Notes under the pieces: generated by a model
Database searches by the model: none
Seen by the model: only the letters and a program-made list of their open reading frames with translations
Told to the model about the DNA's origin: nothing
Shown: positions 57,620 through 64,000 of the stretch, piece by piece
Position numbering within the stretch: the first letter of the stretch is position 1
How the letters are laid out: every line of letters starts with the position of its first letter
Translations under genes and position numbers: made by a program
Origin: Paraburkholderia rhizosphaerae
GTDB lineage: Bacteria > Pseudomonadota > Gammaproteobacteria > Burkholderiales > Burkholderiaceae
Direction of reading: 5' to 3'
Length of the DNA: 64,000 bases
Assembly (NCBI RefSeq): GCF_004366595.1
Contig: NZ_SORE01000006.1
Span: 1-64,000, forward strand

Positions 57620-59143
57620 ATGAGCGAGACAGATCAGAACCCTTCGCACGTGCGCGCGTTGACGCATGCGATCAATGGACGCGCGGTCGAAGGCACGAGC
57701 GGGCGCTTCGGCGATGTGTTCAATCCGGCGCTCGGCAGCGTCGCGTTGCGCGTGCCGCTCGCGAGCGTGACCGAAGTGGATGCGGCGGTGGCCGCGGCAA
57801 AAGCCGCGTTTCCCGCATGGAGCGAGACCGCGCCGATCAAGCGTGCGCGCGTGCTGTTCAAGTTCAAGGAACTGCTCGACAAGCATCACGACGAACTGGC
57901 CGAAATCATTACGCGCGAGCATGGCAAGGTGTTCTCCGATGCGAAGGGCGAAGTGACGCGTGGCATCGAAGTCGTCGAATTTGCATGTGGCATTCCCAAC
58001 TTGCTGAAGACCGACTTCACGGATCAGATCGGTGGCGGCATCGATAACTGGAATCTGCGTCAGCCGTTGGGCGTCGTGGCCGGCATTACGCCGTTCAATT
58101 TCCCGATGATGGTGCCGTGCTGGATGTTCCCGGTGGCGATCGCGTGCGGCAACACGTTTGTTCTGAAGCCGTCGGAGCGTGATCCGTCCGCGTCGATCCG
58201 GCTCGCCGAATTGATGAAGGAAGCGGGTCTGCCGGATGGCGTGTTCAACGTCGTGCATGGCGACAAGGTTGCGGTCGATGCGCTGCTCGTGCACCCGGAC
58301 GTCAGCGCGGTGTCGTTTGTCGGCTCGACGCCGATCGCGGAATACATCTATACGGAGGGCACGAAGCACGGCAAACGCGTGCAGGCACTGGGCGGTGCGA
58401 AGAACCACCTGGTCGTGATGCCCGATGCGGATATGGATCAGGCGGTCGACGCATTGATCGGCGCCGCCTATGGGTCGGCCGGCGAGCGCTGCATGGCGAT
58501 CTCGGTCGCGGTGGCAGTCGGTCATATCGCCGACGAACTGGTCGAACGTCTGACGCCGCGTGTGAAGACGCTGAAGATCGCGAACGGTATGGACCCGGCC
58601 GCCGAAATGGGCCCGCTCGTCACGGGCGCGCATCGCGCGAAAGTGTCGGGCTATGTCGATGCGGGCGTGGCCGAAGGCGCGACTCTGGTCGTCGATGGCC
58701 GCAATCACGAAGTGGCCGGCCATGAACAAGGCTTCTTCCTCGGCGGCTCGCTGTTCGATCACGTGAAAACCGATATGTCGATCTATCGCGATGAGATATT
58801 CGGGCCGGTGCTGTGCGTCGTGCGCGTGCCCGACTTCGCTTCGGCAGTCGAACTGATCAACAGAAACGAGTATGCGAACGGCGTGTCTTGCTTTACGACC
58901 GACGGCGGTGTGGCTCGCGCGTTCTCGCGGCAGATTCAGATCGGCATGGTCGGCATCAACGTGCCGATTCCGGTGCCGATGGCGTGGCACTCGTTCGGTG
59001 GCTGGAAGCGCTCGCTGTTCGGCGACCACAACGCGTATGGTGAAGAAGGCGTGCGGTTTTATACGCGCTACAAGAGCATCATGCAGCGCTGGCCGGACAG
59101 CATCGCGAAGGGCGCCGAGTTCACGATGCCGGTGGCGAAGTAA
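57620..59143 (+). CDS. mmsA: CoA-acylating methylmalonate-semialdehyde dehydrogenase
   Basis: MmsA oxidises (methyl)malonate semialdehyde to propionyl- or acetyl-CoA in valine, thymine, beta-alanine or inositol breakdown. The 507-residue protein begins [20 protein letters not shown]. It has the family active site [14 protein letters not shown] (catalytic Cys), [20 protein letters not shown] and [17 protein letters not shown] near the end. GAGGAAAAC precedes the ATG. It heads a plus-strand cluster with a GMC oxidoreductase 44 bases downstream. Confidence 0.95.
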   Translation: MSETDQNPSHVRALTHAINGRAVEGTSGRFGDVFNPALGSVALRVPLASVTEVDAAVAAAKAAFPAWSETAPIKRARVLFKFKELLDKHHDELAEIITREHGKVFSDAKGEVTRGIEVVEFACGIPNLLKTDFTDQIGGGIDNWNLRQPLGVVAGITPFNFPMMVPCWMFPVAIACGNTFVLKPSERDPSASIRLAELMKEAGLPDGVFNVVHGDKVAVDALLVHPDVSAVSFVGSTPIAEYIYTEGTKHGKRVQALGGAKNHLVVMPDADMDQAVDALIGAAYGSAGERCMAISVAVAVGHIADELVERLTPRVKTLKIANGMDPAAEMGPLVTGAHRAKVSGYVDAGVAEGATLVVDGRNHEVAGHEQGFFLGGSLFDHVKTDMSIYRDEIFGPVLCVVRVPDFASAVELINRNEYANGVSCFTTDGGVARAFSRQIQIGMVGINVPIPVPMAWHSFGGWKRSLFGDHNAYGEEGVRFYTRYKSIMQRWPDSIAKGAEFTMPVAK

Positions 59144-59187
59144 ACAGAAGCGATCCTAAGTATAGGGATTGCAAAAGGAGACCGACC

Positions 59188-60909
59188 ATGACCACCACAA
59201 ACGCATCAAAGCCAGCGCGCGCCAGAACCGTCGAAGGCGAATTCGACTACATCGTGATTGGCGCCGGTACGGCCGGATGCGTGCTCGCGAATCGGCTGAG
59301 CGAAGATCCCGACGTCTCGGTGTTGCTGCTCGAAGCCGGCGGCAATGACGATTACCACTGGATTCACGTGCCAGTCGGCTACCTGTATTGCATCGGTAAT
59401 CCGCGCACCGACTGGCTCTACAAGACGTGCGCCGAACCTGGCCTGAACGGCCGCGCACTGTCTTACCCGCGCGGTAGGGTGCTCGGCGGCAGTTCGTCGA
59501 TCAACGGAATGATCTATATGCGCGGCCAGCGCGAGGACTACGACGAATGGGCACGCGTGACGAACGACGCGTCGTGGTCATGGGATTCGGTGCTGCCGGT
59601 GTTCAGACGCAGCGAGGACCATCACGGCGGCGCGAACGAGTGGCACGGCGCGGGTGGCCAATGGCGCGTCGAAAAGCAGCGCCTGAAATGGAAGATTCTC
59701 GAAACGTTTTCGCATGCCGCGCAGGAAACGGGTATCCCCGCGACCGATGACTTCAATCGCGGCGATAACTGCGGCGTCGGTTACTTCGACGTGAATCAGA
59801 AGCACGGCATTCGATGGAATGCGTCGAAGGCATTCCTGAGACCGGCGATGCGCCGTCCCAATCTGACCACCATCACCGGTGCGCATACGCAGCGTCTGGT
59901 GTTCGACGGTAAGCGTTGTGTCGGTGTCGAGTATCGCGGCAACGACATCGATTTCATCGCGAAAGCAAAATGCGAAGTGATCCTGAGCGCGGGCGCGGTG
60001 AATTCGCCTCAGTTGCTGGAGTTGTCCGGTATCGGCAACGGTGCGCGTCTGCAGAACCTCGGCATCGATGTCGTTCAGGATTTGCGAGGGGTCGGCGAGA
60101 ACCTGCAAGACCATCTGCAATTGAGGATGGCTTACAAAGTGCGCGGGGTACGCACGCTGAATACCACTTCTGCGCACTGGTGGGGCAAGCTGATGATTGG
60201 ACTGCAATACCTGCTGCTGCGAAGCGGTCCGATGTCGATGGCGCCGTCGCAACTCGGTGCGTTTGCGAAGTCGGACGCCGCTGACGAGTCGATTACACGG
60301 CCCGATCTTGAGTATCACGTGCAGCCGTTGTCGCTCGAACGCTTTGGCGAACCGCTGCATCGTTTCAATGCGTTTACCGCGTCGGTTTGTCACTTGAGGC
60401 CGACGTCGCGCGGCAGCATTCATATCGAGTCGCCGGATCCGCATGCGCCACCGCTGATCGCGCCGAACTATCTGTCGACCGACTATGACCGGCATGTCGC
60501 CGCGAACGCACTGCGCCTCACGCGCCGTATCGTCGCCGCACCGGCGCTTGCGCGGTACGCGCCGGAGGAAATTCTGCCCGGCATGCAGTTCCAGACCGAG
60601 GAAGAGTTGCAGCGCGCGGCCGGCAACGTCGGCACGACGATCTTCCATCCGGTCGGGACCTGCCAGATGGGCACCACCGATGATCCCGCCGCAGTGGTGG
60701 ATACGCGCTTGCGTGTGATCGGTGTCGAAGGCTTACGCGTGGTGGACGCATCGGTGATGCCTGTCATTACATCGGGCAATACGAATTCGCCGACGTTGAT
60801 GATCGCCGAGCGCGCAAGCGAAATGATTCGCGCGGATCGGCGTGCGCAACGCAGCACAATGTCGAACGAAGCGAAGCCTGCCGCGACTGTGCCTATGTCG
60901 GTTGCGTGA
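59188..60909 (+). CDS. GMC-family FAD oxidoreductase (choline dehydrogenase-like)
   Basis: This alcohol oxidoreductase of the glucose-methanol-choline family has 573 residues. The FAD-binding motif is IVIGAGTAGCVLANRLSEDP and the second signature is GRVLGGSSSINGMIYMRGQ. The C-terminal catalytic His block is IFHPVGTCQMGTTDDPAAVV, then GNTNSPTLMIAERA. AAAGGAGACCGACC gives a strong ribosome site. With mmsA it suggests oxidation of an alcohol via aldehyde to a CoA ester; choline itself is not implied. The last 30 residues form a non-conserved tail. Confidence 0.93.
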   Translation: MTTTNASKPARARTVEGEFDYIVIGAGTAGCVLANRLSEDPDVSVLLLEAGGNDDYHWIHVPVGYLYCIGNPRTDWLYKTCAEPGLNGRALSYPRGRVLGGSSSINGMIYMRGQREDYDEWARVTNDASWSWDSVLPVFRRSEDHHGGANEWHGAGGQWRVEKQRLKWKILETFSHAAQETGIPATDDFNRGDNCGVGYFDVNQKHGIRWNASKAFLRPAMRRPNLTTITGAHTQRLVFDGKRCVGVEYRGNDIDFIAKAKCEVILSAGAVNSPQLLELSGIGNGARLQNLGIDVVQDLRGVGENLQDHLQLRMAYKVRGVRTLNTTSAHWWGKLMIGLQYLLLRSGPMSMAPSQLGAFAKSDAADESITRPDLEYHVQPLSLERFGEPLHRFNAFTASVCHLRPTSRGSIHIESPDPHAPPLIAPNYLSTDYDRHVAANALRLTRRIVAAPALARYAPEEILPGMQFQTEEELQRAAGNVGTTIFHPVGTCQMGTTDDPAAVVDTRLRVIGVEGLRVVDASVMPVITSGNTNSPTLMIAERASEMIRADRRAQRSTMSNEAKPAATVPMSVA

Positions 60910-61174
60910 CAGTCGAACCCGCGGTAGCGCACCAGCACGGGCTGTAGAGGCGGATGCCCTCGGCACACTTAGTGCAAATCCCAATGAATGCGCTGCATCA
61001 TTGGCGCGACAATGACAGCCATGCTGCGTAGTGCGGCATGGCTTGCCGTTCGTGCGGGTGCACAAGCTGGTGCATCACGCGACGACCGGCAACGGGGGTT
61101 TCACCGCCATCCGACCTTGCGCAACTTCTGCGCGCAAACCGTAGTGCTTCGCCTTACTTCGCATGGAAGGGAAC

Positions 61175-61954
61175 ATGATTCTCGGCGATACGATACTCGA
61201 AACGCGCGGGCTCACAAGGGAGTTCAAGGGCTTTACGGCGGTCAACGGCGTGAACCTGCGGGTACGTCGTGGCTCGATTCATGCGTTGATCGGACCAAAC
61301 GGCGCGGGCAAGACCACCTGCTTCAATCTGCTCACCAAATTTCTCGAACCGACTGCGGGACAAATCGTCTTCAACGGGGTCGACATCACCGGTGAACGTC
61401 CGGCGCAAATCGCGCGGCGCGGCATCATTCGCTCGTTTCAGATTTCCGCAGTTTTTCCTCATCTGACCGCCTTGCAAAACGTGCGGATCGGCTTACAGCG
61501 CGCGTTGGGCACTGCGTTTCATTTCTGGAAGAGCGAGCGCACGCTGCGCCAACTCGACGATAACGCGCTCGATCTGCTGACCCAGGTCGGTCTTGCCGAC
61601 TTCGCCGATGTGCCGACGGTAGAACTGTCCTATGGCCGCAAGCGCGCGCTCGAGATCGCGACGACGCTCGCGATGGAGCCGGAGCTAATGCTGCTCGACG
61701 AACCGACGCAAGGGATGGGTCATGAAGACGTCGATCGCGTGACCGCATTGATCAAAAAAGTATCGGTGGGCCGCACCATTCTGATGGTCGAGCACAACAT
61801 GAATGTGATTGCCGGCATCTCGGACACGATCACGGTTCTGCAGCGCGGCGAAGTGCTGGCGGAAGGAACTTATGCGGAAGTGTCAAAGAACCCGCTCGTG
61901 ACTCAGGCCTACATGGGCAGTGCCGATGCGACGCTGGCCGGAGCCCATGCATGA
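61175..61954 (+). CDS. Branched-chain amino acid-type ABC transporter ATPase (LivG-like)
   Basis: This is one of the two ATPases of a HAAT-family importer. The product of about 259 residues has Walker A IGPNGAGKTTCFNLL, a family-type Q-loop region (IIRSFQISAVFPHLTALQNV), the signature ELSYGRKRALEIATTLA and Walker B LMLLDEPTQGM. The C-terminal LivG extension follows (VLAEGTYAEV). I prefer the ATG at 61175, which has GGAAGGGAAC upstream, over that at 61163. It overlaps the next gene by four bases. Confidence 0.93.
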   Translation: MILGDTILETRGLTREFKGFTAVNGVNLRVRRGSIHALIGPNGAGKTTCFNLLTKFLEPTAGQIVFNGVDITGERPAQIARRGIIRSFQISAVFPHLTALQNVRIGLQRALGTAFHFWKSERTLRQLDDNALDLLTQVGLADFADVPTVELSYGRKRALEIATTLAMEPELMLLDEPTQGMGHEDVDRVTALIKKVSVGRTILMVEHNMNVIAGISDTITVLQRGEVLAEGTYAEVSKNPLVTQAYMGSADATLAGAHA

Positions 61955-62709
61955 GCACGGTGACCGAGAACGAAAACACCGCAACGAACGGAACGATCAG
62001 TGCAGAGCCCGCGCTCGAGATCGCGGGGCTACAGGCGTGGTACGGCGAGTCGCATATCCTGCATGGTGTCGATCTGACTGTCGCGCGCGGCGAGGTCGTC
62101 ACCTTGCTCGGGCGCAACGGCGCCGGCCGCACCACGACGCTGCGCGCAATTATGGGCCTCACCGGGCGGCGCACCGGGTCGATCCGTATCGGCGGGCGCG
62201 AGACGATTGGTCTGCCGACGCATCGAATCGCGCACTGCGGTATCGGTTACTGCCCCGAGGAACGCGGCATCTTTTCGAGTCTGTCGTGCGAGGAAAACCT
62301 GCTGCTGCCGCCGCCTGTAGGCGACCAGGCGCACATGATGTCGCTCGACGAAATCTACGAAATGTTTCCGAATCTGCACGAGCGCCGGATGAGCCAGGGT
62401 ACGCGGCTGTCGGGCGGCGAGCAGCAGATGCTCGCGGTCGCGCGCATTCTGCGCACCGGCGCGAACCTGCTGCTGCTCGATGAGATTTCCGAAGGGCTCG
62501 CGCCGGTGATCGTGCAGGCGCTCGCGCGAATGATCGTCACATTGAAGTCGCGCGGCTACACGATTGTGATGGTCGAACAGAATTTCCGCTTCGCCGCGCC
62601 GCTTGCGGACCGCTTCTATGTGATGGAGCACGGCCGCATCGTCGAGCATTTCGGTGCGAAGGAGCTCGAAAGCAAGATGCCGGTCCTGCATGACCTGCTC
62701 GGGGTGTGA
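61951..62709 (+). CDS. Branched-chain amino acid-type ABC transporter ATPase (LivF-like)
   Basis: This is the second ATPase of the importer, 252 residues, starting within ATGA shared with the livG-like gene. Q-loop, signature (LSGGEQQMLAVARIL) and Walker B (LLLLDEISEGLAP) are normal. The Walker A reads LLGRNGAGRTTTLRA: the invariant Lys that contacts ATP phosphates is Arg (residue 60, codon CGC at 62128-62130). The protein is otherwise intact, so the change may be tolerated or family-specific. Confidence 0.92.
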   Translation: MSTVTENENTATNGTISAEPALEIAGLQAWYGESHILHGVDLTVARGEVVTLLGRNGAGRTTTLRAIMGLTGRRTGSIRIGGRETIGLPTHRIAHCGIGYCPEERGIFSSLSCEENLLLPPPVGDQAHMMSLDEIYEMFPNLHERRMSQGTRLSGGEQQMLAVARILRTGANLLLLDEISEGLAPVIVQALARMIVTLKSRGYTIVMVEQNFRFAAPLADRFYVMEHGRIVEHFGAKELESKMPVLHDLLGV

Positions 62710-62826
62710 ACGGCGCGGGCGCTTCGAGGTGATGCCTCGAAGTCGCGTTTTCGCCGGCCGCTCTCGCCACACGTATTGCCACATTTGCCTCTGATAACCA
62801 CAACGCAGAACGAAGGAGACACACAC

Positions 62827-64000
62827 ATGAAAAGGAAGACTCTCGCGCGACTTACTTCACTCTGTTTCGCGGCGGCGGCCGGTATCGCGCTGACCGCGGG
62901 CAGCGCGCGGGCAGCCGACGACGCGGTGAAGATCGGCTTTATCACCGACATGTCGGGGCTTTATGCGGACATCGATGGCCAGGGCGGTCTCGAAGCGATC
63001 CGTATGGCGGTCGCCGACTTCGGCGGCAAGGTGAACGGCAAGCCTATTCAGGTTCTCTACGCGGACCATCAGAACAAGGCGGATATCGCCGCGTCACGTG
63101 CGCGCGAATGGTTTGATCGCGACGGCGTCGATGCGGTGATTGGCGGCACGAACTCCGCCACCGCGCTATCGACCAATCAGGTCGCGGGCGAGAAGCACAA
63201 GGTGTACATCAACATCGGCGCCGGCGCGGACACGCTGACCAACGAACAATGTACGCCATATACGGTTCACTACGCGTACGACACGACCGCGCTCGCAAAA
63301 GGCACCGGCTCGGCGATCACGAAGCAGGGCGGCAAGACGTGGTACTTCCTGACGGCCGATTACGCGTTCGGCAAAGCGCTTGAAAAGAACACCGCGGACG
63401 TCGTGAAAGCGAACGGTGGCCAGGTGCTCGGTGAAGTGCGTCATCCGCTGTCCGCATCGGATTTCTCATCGTTCCTGTTGCAGGCGCAAGCATCGAAAGC
63501 GCAGATCCTCGGCCTCGCGAATGCCGGCGGCGATACCATCAACTCGATCAAGGCCGCGAAGGAGTTCGGCATCACGAAGTCGATGAAGCTCGCCGCGCTG
63601 CTGATCTTCATCAACGACATCCACAGCCTCGGGCTGGAGACCACGCAAGGTCTCGTTGCAACCGACAGCTGGTATTGGAACAAGGACGCGAACACGCGCA
63701 AATGGGCGCAGCGCTACTTCGAGAAGATGAAGAAGATGCCGTCCAGCCTTCAGGCCGCCGACTACTCGGCAACGATGACCTACCTGAATGCGGTGAAGGC
63801 GGTCGGCTCGACCGACCCGGACAAGGTAATGGCGCAATTGAAAAAGACGAAGATCGACGACTTTTACGCGAAGGGCTACATCCGTCAGGACGGCAGCTTC
63901 ATCCATGACATGTACCTGATGCAGGTGAAGACGCCGGCCGAATCGAAAGAGCCGTGGGATTACTACAAGATCACCGCGACGATTCCGGGCGAACAGGCAT
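62827..64000 (+). CDS. ABC transporter substrate-binding protein (partial)
   Basis: This is the periplasmic binding protein of the importer, truncated by the window end after 391 codons. The signal peptide MKRKTLARLTSLCFAAAAGI ends near AARAAD. The mature part has the family opening VKIGFITDMSGLYADIDGQG and DAVIGGTNSATALSTNQVA. GAAGGAGACACACAC provides the ribosome site. No permease genes (livH/livM) lie between it and the ATPases, so they should follow beyond the window. The substrate need not be an amino acid; the mmsA/GMC context points to a catabolic substrate. Confidence 0.93.
   Translation, partial: MKRKTLARLTSLCFAAAAGIALTAGSARAADDAVKIGFITDMSGLYADIDGQGGLEAIRMAVADFGGKVNGKPIQVLYADHQNKADIAASRAREWFDRDGVDAVIGGTNSATALSTNQVAGEKHKVYINIGAGADTLTNEQCTPYTVHYAYDTTALAKGTGSAITKQGGKTWYFLTADYAFGKALEKNTADVVKANGGQVLGEVRHPLSASDFSSFLLQAQASKAQILGLANAGGDTINSIKAAKEFGITKSMKLAALLIFINDIHSLGLETTQGLVATDSWYWNKDANTRKWAQRYFEKMKKMPSSLQAADYSATMTYLNAVKAVGSTDPDKVMAQLKKTKIDDFYAKGYIRQDGSFIHDMYLMQVKTPAESKEPWDYYKITATIPGEQA

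Overview
The window looks like a GC-rich betaproteobacterial main chromosome, most likely Burkholderia sensu lato (Burkholderia, Paraburkholderia, Caballeronia or Trinickia). The grounds are the divergent gyrB-dnaN-dnaA / rpmH-rnpA-yidD-yidC-mnmE block, a type II secretion (T2SS) cluster with an oppositely oriented gspC, a DUF3717 protein and strongly G/C-ending codons. The species is not determined.

Layout. 1-0.99 kb: a truncated IS3-type transposase, a bidirectional terminator and a tRNA-like relic. 1-12.2 kb: the replication/translation core (gyrB, dnaN, dnaA on minus; rpmH, rnpA, yidD, yidC, mnmE on plus) with an XRE-type regulator. 12.3-25.8 kb: mixed housekeeping and accessory genes: a 56-aa membrane protein, a LysE-type exporter, yaeQ, a VOC protein, an alkylation-repair pair (ada-alkA), gshA, two envelope lipoproteins and an orphan RND outer-membrane channel. 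25.9-38 kb: T2SS genes gspD-E-F and gspG-H-I-J-K-L-M-N on minus, with a short gspC on plus between them. 38.5-43.6 kb: a lytic transglycosylase, a CobW-family GTPase, HU and mnmC. 43.6-47.5 kb: a cation/proton antiporter and ybdK, flanked by two long intergenic regions. 47.5-56.4 kb: regulators and enzymes (MarR with a Cys cluster, GATase, MOSC, Old Yellow Enzyme, SET protein, two-component system, DUF3717, PhhB, Lrp, CYTH). 56.6-64 kb: a catabolic/uptake cluster (LysR, mmsA, GMC oxidoreductase, livG- and livF-like ATPases, and a binding protein cut by the window end).

Most striking observations. First, the intergenic regions around 43.78 kb and 46.95 kb carry inverted copies of one ~55-60 bp module: a DnaA box (TTGTCCACA), a 16-nt spacer, GTTAAC, then CTA-type trinucleotides. 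This is the architecture of a bacterial basal unwinding system. Further DnaA boxes and helically phased GGTC repeats lie nearby, while the dnaA-rpmH gap has only one consensus box. I infer that the true origin may lie about 40 kb from dnaA. Second, a ~63-nt candidate sRNA at 16.75-16.81 kb (minus) has a 17-bp-spaced promoter, two UGUCUCCUCC repeats and a strong terminator, and looks like an anti-Shine-Dalgarno regulator. Third, a well-supported 56-codon membrane-protein gene sits at 13.07-13.24 kb.

Limits: this was read by eye. No homology search, skew plot or folding was run, and start codons were chosen from family N-termini, ribosome binding sites and overlaps.
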